Shown: positions 35,207 through 46,926 of the stretch, piece after piece
Layout of the letters: the number at the start of each line of letters is the position of its first letter
Numbering within the stretch: the stretch's first letter is position 1
Assembly (NCBI GenBank): GCA_022410635.1
Contig: JAJVDF010000591.1
Location: 503,288-567,287, forward strand
Direction of reading: 5' to 3'
DNA length: 64,000 nt
Source: Tretioscincus oriximinensis
Lineage: Eukaryota; Chordata; Lepidosauria; Squamata; Gymnophthalmidae
The notes under the pieces: model-generated
Databases searched by the model: none
What the model saw: the letters and a program-made list of their open reading frames with translations, nothing else
Told to the model about the DNA's origin: nothing
Made by a program: the position numbers and the translations under genes

Positions 35207-36046
35207 TTGAGGTTTTATAGTGAGGTTGGTGTGAAGTTTCAACTGAATAAAGCTAAATGCAGAAATGTCAGTTGATAGAATCACCTGCTTTGATTCCTAG
35301 TTTGGGTTTCCTGATTTGGAGCAATAAATCTTGCAGCTGCCAAGTGCTAAACACTAATGTGAACTAAGGCTTCAGTCACATCTAAATTTTAATCCAGCTT
35401 CTTTCCACATTCAGGATGAAAATAAATCGTTTTCTTTCGGCATTCTCTTGGCATTCTCTAACTCAGAAAACCCATCTTTGGTTTGGATAATGTGGAAATA
35501 AAATGACATAAGCTTTGAGGATNTTAGCCATAGCCATAAGACATAGTAACTAGCCACTTCCCCTTTTAGCTTTGCCCTCTTAAGGCTAATTATGCTTTAA
35601 GTGGCCAACACAGAGGGGTATAATAATTCTCTCTTAAACCCAGGGGTGAGAATGAAACTTTCCTCTGGATCCTGTCGGGAGAAACAGCAGCAACAATAAG
35701 ACATTTTAAAAATCCTTATACATGGTTAAAAGTTTCTAAATGTACTCGGTAATTGTAAATCATTATAATGACTTTTTTGCACTTAGTTGGCCAGTCAACT
35801 GGGTTTTGTACCTTTATGAAGTTTCGATGCCACTTTAATTTCTTGAAGATAAGATGTTGATTTCCCCCCCTTCCAAACAGGTGCTTATGAACATTGGGAG
35901 GCCTTACTGATATGACTTTCACAAATAACAAAATATCTGGGTACGGTAAGTATTATGACTAAGAAGACACAGGATAATGGTTGTGTAGAAACTACAGATG
36001 TAAAGGATACTGTTCAAAAAACCCAGCTGAGATTTTAGCCTTTTTT

Positions 36047-36172
36047 CCATTAGGCTTTATTTTAATATATCTTGGAATAGGAGCCTGCAATAGACTATAC
36101 TGGCATAAGGATAGCAGGCTTCTATTCCAAGATATATCCAAAAATAACGGCAAGNGCAGGGAAGGCCTTCAT
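36047..36172. mobile_element. Foldback family B, diverged copy
   Basis: ATATCTTGGAATAGGAGCC and GGCTTCTATTCCAAGATAT mirror each other with few mismatches around TAGACTATACTGGCATA. Confidence 0.75.
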
Positions 36173-36652
36173 TTCTAAAAGAAAAGAAATTGCAGGTTTT
36201 ATTTATTTTGCTGCTGCTTCCAACCATGTTGGGCCCTTTTCCAATGCGTGTGTGTGTGGAATGATACTATTTTCTAATAAAACTANAAATAGTTTGTGTT
36301 GCTCAATAGCCTTCACTTAGACTTTGTTTTAATCAACAAGTTTGAAATGTATCTAGCCATTTTGTTTAGGTTAGTGGGAGGGAGGATTACAAGAGCCTAT
36401 AACAATAGCAAAATATCTCTAAATGTGTTGACATTTTTATGATATCGGACAACTTGTTCAGACCAAGAGCTGGTAAACCAGATGATTTCTGGCCTTTTCT
36501 GTTAAACACAACTTCTGTATCATGTGCTCTTGTAATAAATAGTTTTATAAATGAAGCACAGCCAGATTAAATTCTCTATTTTTAAAAAACATGTACAAAT
36601 CAGGCTAGCAGCCAGATGCCCTGAAAGTCAGCAGAGATCTTTCTAGTAGCAG

Positions 36653-36830
36653 CAGGTTATTATTATTATTTTTTAAACGTCTGTTTATTTCAAAGTTTCA
36701 AAAATATAACAGATACATTATGCATAAATCATATATTAAGACAACTTCACAAATAAAACCCACCCACCCCCCTCCCTCTACTGGACCGAAGACAAGGACT
36801 AAATGGGAGTTACAGGTTATTATTTTTAAC
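36653..36830. repeat. Possible small insertion with duplicated flank
   Basis: CAGGTTATTATTATTATTTT then AAACGT at the left and CAGGTTATTATTTTTAACGT at the right look like a duplicated target around about 150 bp that may be a reversed L1-type 3' end. Weak. Confidence 0.3.
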
Positions 36831-37022
36831 GTAATTATCCCCTTAACTGTTCTACCTGAACTTGAAGATGCTTTGGAAATTAGATCTTTATGGAGAATAA
36901 TGTACACTACACTTCCCACATCTGGTGATGTCGTTGAGCATTTTCGTTACTATGGCACTGATTCTGCCAGAAAAATAGATTTGTTTTCAGTTCTGAAGAG
37001 AGTAAATTCTGAGGACTACCGT
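36820..37022 (+). other. Open segment ending in a good splice donor, unrecognised
   Basis: An open frame translates to a mixed-composition peptide (ending VLKRVNSEDYR) and is followed at 37023 by GTGAGT. Its composition is more protein-like than nearby frames. I know no family it matches, and no clear acceptor was confirmed upstream. Chance is the simpler explanation. Confidence 0.15.
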
Positions 37023-37709
37023 GTGAGTACCATTTCAATGCCTTAACCATATTACCTGTTGACCATCAAATGATAACAAAGACTTGATTTACATTCAGTC
37101 TTTTTCTTTTTTTAATCTTGGCCTATGTTAACTTGGAACTGAGCCTATTAGACAGTTTCTGGACCAGAATAAAGCCAAGTGCAAATCAGGCCAAACATCC
37201 CACATTTCAATTTTTATTTACTATGTAAAAAGATAAAACAATATTGCTCAGGAAAACTAGTGACTGGTCAGTAAGGAAGAGATTCAGGATTGTTGTGTTA
37301 TGTGAATACAGTCTTTCATATGGAGCAACTGCAAGAGAAGTTGGTGGGAGTACAAAAGTGTTGGAGGAAAGTGTTCCTCCAAACATACAGATTATTTCTA
37401 TGTGGCTTTAAAAATCTTAGAAGGTTTTCTAATTTGATGTATTATATCTGTATAAAAAACAATAAAAATTCTAAGAAAAAAATTGTGCTTTTTTCTTCTT
37501 TAATTTCCAAACATCCAATTTATTTTCACTTTTCCAAGAATTTTGACCAGGAGTACCCAAAATAAAGATAGTATCTTTGGATTTTCAACTTCCTTATTTA
37601 CTTGGAACACTTAATTTTTTTTTCTTACCCTAACGCATTACTTACTTTAGCCCATGCTTTCCCATAATCTAATTGATGTAATTTTTAATATATGTGTCTG
37701 TGAAAAAAA

Positions 37710-38081
37710 TATAAAGGAGCATTTTGGAAGTAGGGGCACTTTGTTGAAATTTCTCCTTCTCACAACGTTTCTCTCCCAATAATACAGAATGCCATACTGT
37801 AGATCCTGAAATTTAATTCTCGGTAGCTACATGTCAGGAGCAACATCTGCTGAAAGGGAATGATTTTAATATTCCATCAAAAGAGTGAATTGAAATTAGG
37901 AGTATAGCATGTAAAGATAGGTAACAAAACTCAATATATATGACGTTGCTCCTGACCTATAGTCACCGATAATTAAATTTCAGGGTCTACAGTGTGGCAT
38001 TCTGTATTAGTGGGAGAAAAAGGTTGTGAGAAAGAGAAATTTCAACAAAGTGCTCCTACTTCCAAAATGCTCCTTTATAAT
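37710..38081. mobile_element. Foldback family F: 135-bp inverted arms, 100-bp centre
   Basis: Left arm 37710-37844 and right arm 37945-38081 are inverted copies (ATAAAGGAGCATTTTGGAAG ... GTCAGGAGCAAC) with roughly one mismatch per ten bases. No coding capacity. Only one copy in the window. Confidence 0.85.
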
Positions 38082-38567
38082 GATTTGCTATTTATTTTCT
38101 TCACAGACACTTCTTTTGAAGTTTCTGTCAGATTGTGTGATAAAGAATGGTAGAAAAACATTCCACACATAAAAGACTAGCAGTTATCATTTGTCAAAAG
38201 GATCTTTTATACAGTCAAGATAAAGAATAAAACAGTTAATTTTAAAATGTAAGTAAAGTACGCTGGAAGGAAAATGTCAATTTAAAGTTGTCTGATGTAA
38301 GGCACGACATGCCCATTAGGCACTATTTTATATTTTGTTCTCTGAATTTTTCTGATGTATGGTAAAATAAAAATGCAATAAAAGGAAGGATGAAGAGTAA
38401 AACTTTATGAAAACATTTACCATATTTGTCAACTTTTAAGAGTGGAACCAATAAGAAAATTATGGNCAAATCCATCACTAGGATTGTGGTCATACATCTA
38501 TAAGTAGTTCCTCTTATTGGATTGGAACTGGATTTAGTCACACATCTCACCACTGATTTAGAGCGTA

Positions 38568-38788
38568 GGAACATAAGAAGAGCCCTGCTGAATCGGCCGG
38601 AGCCCTTCTAGTCTAGTGTTCTGTCTCATACAATAGCCAACCAATTGCATGTCGGTAGTCTCAAGCTGAAGAAGCCAAACCCCTCACTTGTTCTCAACTC
38701 CTGTGAGGAATACTGCCTGTTGTTCCACCTTGGAGGCAGTATCACGAGATTCAGCCTAGTAGCTATTTACATCCCTGGCTTACATAAA
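38568..38788 (-). mobile_element. CR1/L2-like LINE 3' end, left part (split by L1)
   Basis: GGAACATAAGAAGAGCCCTG and the shared tail run up to the L1 insertion point, and the element resumes at about 39955. Confidence 0.85.
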
Positions 38789-38795
38789 CTTGTCT

Positions 38796-39671
38796 TATGA
38801 AGGAGGGGTCCCATGGACTATGGAGAGGCTGAGAGAAATGAGAGAAACACCTTTGCAATGGTTAACAGAAGCAGCAATATATAATTTCATAAAAAAACCA
38901 TTAATAATACAAAAAATGAGAGAGACATTATCGGAGTATGAAAATTTAATACATAAAAAAATACAAGGTGGAAAATCATTAGTAGGAATACTTTATAAGT
39001 TAATAATTAAAGATAGATATAAAAATTATGATAGTATAAANCAAAGATGGATACAGGATTTAGACATGAATGAGGAAAATTGGGATATATGGAGGAAAGA
39101 ATTTCTTTTAATTAAGTATAATAAATTTAGAGAGGGAGAACTAAAATTAATGACAAAGTGGTATAGGACGCCAGCTCAATTATCACATATGCTTAATACA
39201 TCACCAATATGTTGGCATTGTAATACAGAACCAGGGACCTACATACATATGTGGTTTGAATGTATAGAAGTCAGGAGGTTCTGGGAACAGATTACAGGGG
39301 AACTCACGAATATATTTCAAGTGAACATTCCAGTGGTAAGAGAGCTCCTTATAGGAAACAAGAACATAACACAAATAGAGAGAGAAAATATATATATACT
39401 CAAACAAGGGATAAGGGCGGCGCATATTCAGATAGCAAGAGGATGGAAGGAGAAAGAAAAGTGGACCCTAGAAGCCTGGTATGATTATATGGCAGAAATT
39501 GTACTCTTTGACTTTCTAAGGGAAAGAAGGCTAAAAAGACAGGGAAGTGTATCCCGTCCAGTATGGGAGGTAAGGTGGAGGGCCTTCATTACCTACGTGA
39601 TATTTCACAAGATGTATTCACCCACGGCATTTATGATTTACTGGATACTGGATTTGAAAAGAATTACGTAA
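38796..39671 (+). pseudogene. L1 ORF2 C-terminal fragment (about 290 residues, open)
   Basis: ORF2 normally encodes endonuclease, reverse transcriptase and a C-terminal Cys-rich domain; only the last part is here. The frame is open to a stop at 39669-39671, with one N-containing codon near 39041. It has the typical KWYRTPAQLSHML stretch and then CWHCNTEPGTYIHMWFEC, the C-x2-C-x8-H-x4-C arrangement of L1. The endonuclease and reverse-transcriptase core are absent, so it cannot be active. The lack of stops suggests a fairly recent insertion. There is no natural start codon; it enters from the truncation point. Confidence 0.9.
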
Positions 39672-39947
39672 TATTTAGTTGGATATCCTCAAGNAGAGGG
39701 GGGGAGGGAGGGGAGCACTAAGGGTGAGGTGGAGGGTTTTTTAGGGTATGACATGTATTGACTAATGAGGGGGTCCAACATATATATGTGTGTACTTATT
39801 AGTGTGAATTTAAACATGTCATAACTTATGACATGAATGGAGTAATGGTTGGCTTCAACATATATAAGTGTGTATTTACAATTGTGTAATTTTTAACATG
39901 TCATATTTCATATATATCAATAAAGAAATTTAATAAATAAAAAAAAC
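38796..39947 (+). mobile_element. 5'-truncated L1 retrotransposon
   Basis: About 1150 bp: the end of ORF2, a roughly 270-bp 3' UTR, AATAAA and a short A-rich tail. CTTGTCT flanks it on both sides (38789-38795 and 39948-39954) as a short target duplication. It interrupts an older LINE whose two halves are collinear on either side. Confidence 0.9.
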
Positions 39948-39954
39948 CTTGTCT

Positions 39955-40260
39955 AACACTGTCTTAAAGCTGTCCAGGCTACTACCTATCACCATCTCTT
40001 CTGGAAGTAAATTCCACTGACCCAGTCATTACCCACTGGGTGAAAAAAATACTTTCCCTTGTCTATTTTAACTCTTCTGCCTATCAGTTTCAAGGAATGT
40101 CTCTTGGTCCTAGTGTTGTGGGATAGAAAATATCTTTTCTCTCTTCACCTTATCCATCCCATGCATGATTTTATATACTTCAATCAGATCACCTTTTAAA
40201 TGTCATCTTTCAAGACTGGAGAGGACCAGATATTACAGCCTATTTTCATAATAGGAGTAA
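39955..40260 (-). mobile_element. CR1/L2-like LINE, right part (split by L1)
   Basis: CTGTCTTAAAGCTGTCCAGG then TGGTCCTAGTGTTGTGGGAT continue the LINE interrupted at 38789. Matches 53790-54060. Confidence 0.85.
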
Positions 40261-41680
40261 TTCTGCCCTTTGTTCATTCCTGTTACCTTGTTCTTGATTT
40301 AATCCAGCTTCAAACTATTTCAAATTCTGTTTGCTCCATCTACACAACATTTTGCATCCTCTGTCTCCATTTCCATGCCTGGCTTGAGATTGTGGTTCTA
40401 TCCAAAGCTGATGGACTTGCACATACTCTTATTCACTCTCCAATGGTTATTCACGCCTATGCAGTTTACAGTTTGCGATAGTGACCTCGTGCATGTTCTT
40501 CATGTTCCCCTTGCTTGCTTGCTTGATATGAGAGCCAGCAAACAGCATTTTAAGTGCTAGTTTTGCACAGAAGCACAATTTTATTATAACAAGAAGTAGC
40601 AAAATATACAATAATATCATTCAAACATACAAACTTGCCATTCTTAAGTGTGGGGAAGGGGAGGAAGAGTGACAGGTGGGAGTCAGGCAGTAGTGGTTTG
40701 CCTTCACATGTAGCTAATGGAGAGCTGGATTTCAAGTATGGATGGCAAGTGGGCCAATGGCTAGCAGAAGACCAGTAAGGGGATGGAAGACCAATGGGAG
40801 GTGTCACCTTGACCCCATTTGGTTCTGCCCTCTTGTGCCCACTCTAGTAAAAAGTTCACAGGCCATCAGTGCTGCTCACTTAGCTTTCCTTTGGCTGTTG
40901 AGTACATCTACCCTACTTTTCCCAGAATATCAAAGTTATATGTTGTTTTGTTGTGGGACAAAAACTCTTTTAAAAATAATAAAACTAAAAACATACAACT
41001 GCAGTGGTTCAAACATTTGCAGGGACCTGGAAAGATAAATGCCTTAATACAAATCTAAACAGAGTGAGAAGAGGGGTCAGTTATATTTCTGCAAAGAAGA
41101 CATTCCACATTCCCTGCTTCTTGCAACAACATCTACAGGTCCACAGGTCAACTGTCCCTGGCTGACAAGGTTGTGTTTGACTGACTGCCAAAAGGAATTG
41201 ACACGCTCTCAGCATCACAAGGAAAACAATCCTACATTGCAAAACAGGAATTGGCAGGACTAGGACAGTGCGGGTCTTTTGATTAAACTATAGACAACAT
41301 TTGTTCCATACCATGTGTGATATTTTTTAATAAGGCAGCTTTCACATGCAGATTAAAAAAAAGGTCTCTGATGCATCTTAGGGATAGTCACAGATGGGAA
41401 TGTTCACATACCAGTCCTCCCATCCCTTTTTCAAGAGTGGCTTGGCTAAAAAGTGGGTAATAGAGATCCACATGCTGCTTCTCTAAGGTACTTTTGAAGT
41501 ATTTTTCTGCCATGTGTGAACACAAATCTAAGTATTGTTCTGTAAAAAAAATCAATTTCCAAATAATGGAGGGTCTCCCTCTACCTTGTTAGTGGAGATG
41601 AAGTATGCTTATAACTAATATTGGGAGTATTTTTGGCTCAATAGTACAGCAAATGGCGTTCAAAGCAGAGGACTATTGTC
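40261..41680. other. Intergenic DNA without recognised features
   Basis: No exon, repeat or RNA gene recognised. Short open frames are scattered and unremarkable. Confidence 0.5.
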
Positions 41681-41681
41681 C

Positions 41682-41855
41682 ACACTGAGCTTTATTCTAG
41701 GCTGTATCGCAGAATAGGACTCTGGCATCCACATGATAGTGTAGATTATGGCAAGTCATGAATAAGACCTGCCATAATCTATGCTGGCATGTGAATGGCT
41801 AAGCTCTGTCTNGAGATGCAGCCTAGAATAAGATTTGGTACGGACAGGCTTCTAT
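41682..41855. mobile_element. Foldback family B, long copy
   Basis: GTCCACACTGAGCTTTATTC and GAATAAGATTTGGTACGGAC mirror each other; inside are CATGATAGTGTAGATTATGG and CCATAATCTATGCTGGCATG. One N. Confidence 0.8.
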
Positions 41856-42989
41856 GTCGCCATGAAAGTAGGCAATAAGAAACTACATTTGTAGTTCTGT
41901 CAGATAACTACCCATGGAGGAATCTATGTAATCAACCAAAATTTGTCCATGTCTGGATGATATACAACTTCAAAGGCTAATACTATACCTTTTCTGACTG
42001 GAGTTTCAAGCATTGAGGTTGATAGTCTCAGGACCAGGAGTTGAATTTGACTTCCAAACACTGGAAGAAAAACTAGATTGAAAGGTCAGTTGTTATGCTA
42101 AGGTGCTTTATTTATGCATTGCAAATCAATAAAAATTGCAGGAAAAGAAAATGTTTTTGTCTTATATCTTTATTTTTTTACAAAAAAAAATAGTATATGA
42201 TGTCCCAAAGGAAACTTAGTTTCAGAATAAAACCATGTTGGTAGATTCATAGTTGACTTCATGGACAATTCCATGTTGTTTTCTTGGCAGAGATACAGAG
42301 TGGGGTTGCCATTGCCTGCTTCTAGAAGAGGCTCGGGATCTGGAAACCCTCTGCTTAACAAGCAGTTTGCTCTACCTCCAAGGATGCAGCCACACCCTTC
42401 TATTTAAACTGTTTTAGAGGTTAAAACAGCTTGGCGATGGTCGAGACATGGGCACAAACCTCATAAATGAAGACATCCCCAAGCCATCCTAACCTTGCTC
42501 TCGTGTTTGCACAGCTGACCTGTGCAGAAGGTGTATTCACAGGATGGCAGCTCCTTTCCTAATTGGCTCTGCAACAGTCTTTTCTTGCAAAGAGGAAAGT
42601 TGGGTTAACAGCAGTAGCAAATCAGTAGCAAACATCAAGGTTNGCTTTCAATTTTTAAAAGACATTTTAACAAAGTGAGCTGCTGGTACATGGTATTCAA
42701 GCAGCACTTTTAGCACTGCCACAGAAGAGGCATAATGCAGCCAGCATGAATACATCCAGGGAAGAGAAGATGCCTATGTAGACTCCACTGACATTACTGT
42801 CAAATTGATCTGATGTTGATCATGAATCAGGATATATGCAAAAATGACATTTAGTCCAGGATTAAAGCAGAAGGAGGACTTTGGATGCGAGCTNTGGATT
42901 TTCAAACCATTTTGAAGATTTCAAAACGAAGAGAGACAAGGGCAAATACGGTTTTACGTCATACCAGAGGGTCATTCATCATTTATGCA

Positions 42990-43262
42990 ATTTACTTCCA
43001 GGACAGAAGATGGTAGCTAACAGCCTGGATACTTTAAAATAGAATTAGACGCTCATGGATGCCAAGTGTATCAATAGCTTTGGGATGCAGCAACAGGCAG
43101 CATTCCTGAAACCATTTGCAGGGAATCAATAACAGCCAAGCGAAGGTTATAACTTCTATTAGAATGTCCAGGTTCAGTTGGTGACCCGTTGCAAGACCCA
43201 GAATTCTGGACTGGATCGGCTTTGTCTTGATTTCTAGGGCTCCGCTTACATTCTTTTGTGTC
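42990..43262 (+). mobile_element. CR1/L2-like LINE, 3' end, decayed
   Basis: TAACAGCCTGGATACTTTAA, ATTTGCAGGGAATCAATAAC and GGACTGGATCGGCTTTGTC follow the order of 8184-8452. Confidence 0.65.
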
Positions 43263-43269
43263 ACTCACA

Positions 43270-44565
43270 CCTGATTTACTACCATGATGAACAAATTTTC
43301 AAATATATATAATCCAGTCATTCTGATTATGAATGGAGCTGAACATTCTGTTTCTGGGTTATAAATTGCTACTGTTATGTCTTGTGTCCATGACAGCTCA
43401 TCATAATGCTCTTAAGTTTTTGTTGTTGGTAGAATACAATACTGACGTTTCATGCTTTAATATGATATTATTATAATGGATATAATATGAAAATTATAAC
43501 CAAATGTAAATATTCTTGATGGAAGTTAAAGCAAGCTATTGTGAGCGTTCTAAACCATGTAAGATACAATATCTTTACATAACATGATGTGGAATGCTTG
43601 TAATAGCTAGTTTACTGATGATTCTTGTTTATTTTATTTTTTCGCTTCAATCAGTTTTCAATACTTTTGATGACTCGTAATTGCAGTAATCTGAGTAACA
43701 AATGGGATTGGTAAAAGGAGAATTGCAGTTTGTAATCTGAGTTGCAGCTACACTATAATGTTATTTAGTTCTCTCACTTAACATTCTCTTCTTTTGTTAG
43801 CTCAGTATTAGTCAGCAACATGAGATTCTCAGAAAGTTTTACAAATAATTGGTTATGAAGGAACATGCTTATTGCATTCTTGCTGGAGAGAAGAGGTTTC
43901 TGAATCCCTTGTCTCATTGTTTGGAGGGATCATATCTTCTTTGAGAAACAGCATTTCTTCATTAAGAAATACTTTCAAAGTCCTCTGAAACCTGACTTGT
44001 AACTTTANGCTTGCTGTGTTGTGAGCCAACAATGATCTGTGTCAAATACCTGTGGGGCAGATTCAACAATTATTAATTGGAATAAGCCTTTATGGTGAGA
44101 TTTTGAAGAACCATAAGTATAGATTCTATGTATTAACAATCTTGATTATTGCTATTTTGGATTCCATATTGTAAAATGTGCTGGTTGTTTATGCAGACAT
44201 AGGCGCGTATGGAGGGCATGGTCTGTTGATAAAAGCAGTCTGTTATTTAAGAGTGAGTTTATGTCACTGACAACAGTGACAGTTTGAATGGCCTTAGAAG
44301 GTAAAGATAAGATACTGCAATTTGAAAACAATGTTTACTATCTCTAATAGGCCTAGGTGGTTATGGCTTAAGACTAAAAATCAGAAATACTTTCTTCTTG
44401 GGTTAAAGTGACATGATGGTTTTTACGTCATATGTTATTGTAAAATGATTTGCTTGTTATATTATTCTTGTTTAATAAAAATGGTGGCTGGGGGAGGGAA
44501 CTTTTTATCAAGTTTATCCTGAGAGATTTGGCTCCTCTCCTGCCCGTCTAAAAAAAAATCAGATG
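43270..44565. other. Intergenic DNA without recognised features
   Basis: AT-rich and apparently free of the repeats seen elsewhere. A conserved non-coding element is possible but cannot be judged from one sequence. Confidence 0.4.
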
Positions 44566-44569
44566 AAAT

Positions 44570-44722
44570 TGTTTCATGTACTTCACAAGTCTATTTCTTC
44601 AGGTGTACAAATAGATTTGTCTAAGAAAGCTCATGCCACCTGTCCTATTTCTTGTTAAGTCTTTAAAGATCCCTTTCTAGGTTTTCTGAACTCAGGCTAA
44701 CGTGGCTATTTCTTTGAAATCT
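44570..44722. mobile_element. Foldback family A, diverged single arm
   Basis: CACAAGTCTATTTCTTCAGG, AGAAAGCTCATGCCACCTGT and GCTAACGTGGCTATTTCTTT in family order. Confidence 0.6.
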
Positions 44723-45784
44723 TTCACTAGAGGAGGTCCAGTTGCTACGAAATCTCACATGCCCTAGGGCTGTAGCCACATATCTTTTAAACCAGAGTAA
44801 AGAATGTTTTCCCCATTTTTAATTGTAATATTACTTTTATATCATTTTAGATGTTTTAATCCTCTATGTTTGGGAAATCATTTTGAGATTAAAAATCAGA
44901 TTATCTAGGCCACAAGTAACAAGAAACAGCAGCCATTCAAAAGCAAAAAGCTGCATCTAGCCTAGTAAAGTATATTTTTACTATGGTAAATTTCAATGCA
45001 ATCACATAAAGAGGCACAACTAATTTTTTGTAGATGAGTTTAAAATATTTTTAAGTGGTGGAGGTTAAGCTTTTCTTCATTATAATGTGTTTTGTCTGTT
45101 GGACCTGCAATGCTTTAAAAATGAATTATGTTTTCTATCCCTACAAGACATTTGGCATTTCATTCAATCTATGGCACAACAGCAAAGTATGTCACTTATT
45201 TCAAGAACTTCGTAGCCATGGGGTCTTATCGGTGGATTTAAGAAATAGGCTGTGAGGCCCAAGCCAAGCCCTTGGATATAAATTCCAGATGTGAAATCAG
45301 CTATAACCCCATTCTTTGAAGATGGCCTAATTTAAATGACAGCATATAAAATGGAACATTGTGTGCTATTACACACCAGAACTTACCCAAGCGTTTCTTT
45401 CTTTATGTAAGCGAGCATTTTCTAGAAGAACAGAATATTGAAGCTCTAGGAGGTCTGGAGGCTCATAGAAGTATTTATTATTCTATCCATCGTTTCTTGT
45501 TCAGAAAGGGGAGAGATAGGTTGAAAAAAATGTCTGGCAGTTAACCAGGATTTGTCTCTTTAAACCACAGAGTAANCTGGAAAGAAATAGTGATGGTGAT
45601 CAATGAGAGTTACATGTTTTAGGTCTATGTAGGGAATGAACATAGGAATAGACAATGAAGTTCTTGATGAAATCCAGTTTTCAAGACATTTGGTAAATGC
45701 AGTTTGTATTATTCCTAGTAGACAAGGATATTGATATTTGGGCCCTATATATCTAAAGGAATGCCTTCTCCCATTCCAATCTGT

Positions 45785-46088
45785 CTGTGACTTAAGATCT
45801 ACAGNGGAGGCCCTGCTGCCTGTATCGCCTCTCTCAGTGGCAAAGCGGGTGGGACCTCAGGCTAAAAGTGTTCTCCATGGTAGCCCCTGGACTATGGAAC
45901 AGTCTCCCCCTTGAGGTGCATTGATCTCCATCTCTGTGTGCATTCAGAAAGTGCTTGAAGATTCACCTCTGGCTGAAAAAACTGCTCTCCCCTGCTTTCA
46001 GATATTGTTGTTTTATGAGATTTGATTTTGATTGTTAACTGCCCTGACACCCAGGTATATGGTGGAATAGAANTGTAAATAAATAAAT
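45785..46088 (+). mobile_element. L2/jockey-type LINE, 3' end
   Basis: GTGTTCTCCATGGTAGCCCC and TGGACTATGGAACAGTCTCC encode the C-terminal V-x-P-x-L-W-N-S-L pattern common to jockey-type LINEs, followed by AACTGCCCTGACACCCAGG and an AAAT tail. Different family from the 53612 element. Confidence 0.7.
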
Positions 46089-46600
46089 GTATACAGACAG
46101 CAACTTTTTATAGCACTATTTCTGTATATTATTCCATAAAGGACTTATACTTTCCTTTCTGCTAGCACACACGCATGTAGAGATCACTTGTCCTTGATGT
46201 AAAAAGCTCCATAGATCTTAGCTTTTGATTGGATAATATGTATCCATGGTCTGATTCACCCAAATTTTGGAATCTGCTTGGGGTTTTTCCATTCCATGTT
46301 TTGGAATCTGCTAGCTGCTTTTCCCTATATAAATTTAACAGGATTAAGCAGCTGATGGTTGCTCTGCAACCTCCATTCTTGTTGAAAGTCATGCAAAGGA
46401 TCGCAAGACAGTGCTGGAGATGTTGGCAGCTCTTACAGGCAATGCCCAGATGCCATCATCATAGCACAAAGACATTACAAATGTGCAATAGAAGTCACAT
46501 TAAAGTACTAGAAGGGATTCCTGGATTCCCACAATCACATATAGAAAATCCCTCATAATTGCACTATAATGATGTAAAAAGAAATCCATGAGGAAGGAAT
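46089..46600 (+). mobile_element. Unclassified family G element, copy 1
   Basis: Shares in order GCACTATTTCTGTATATTAT, CATAAAGGACTT, TTGGCAGCTCTTACAGGCAA, TTAAAGTACTAG and a final ACTATAATGATG with copies at 58587 and 62545. No coding capacity. Confidence 0.65.
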
Positions 46601-46739
46601 GGGTTGGTAAGGGATCAGCTATAGTGAATCTTTCACATGAGAAACAGTATTAAAGGTTTTTGATTCTGTTCATGAGGTTGGGTGGGGGCANTACATGAGC
46701 TTTTTTAGTGCTTTACAAGAACATGTTCCAAGTTTTTTA

Positions 46740-46926
46740 ATTTCAGAGAAATAGCCATGTTGGTCTAGTAGAAAGTTCAGCAAAGGGGCTAGTAGTACTT
46801 TGAGAGTAACAGAAGAAAAGTGGGTGGCATAAGCTTTCGTGGACACGTGGACGTAGATGTGTCTACAAAAGCTTATGCCACCCACTTTTCTCCTGTTAGT
46901 CTCAAAGTGCTACTAGCCCCTTTGCA
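46740..46926. mobile_element. Foldback family A, copy with both arms
   Basis: AGAGAAATAGCCATGTTGGT, then arms AGCAAAGGGGCTAGTAGTAC ... GTGGGTGGCATAAGCTTTCG and the mirrored AAAAGCTTATGCCACCCAC ... AGCCCCTTTGC. Confidence 0.85.
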
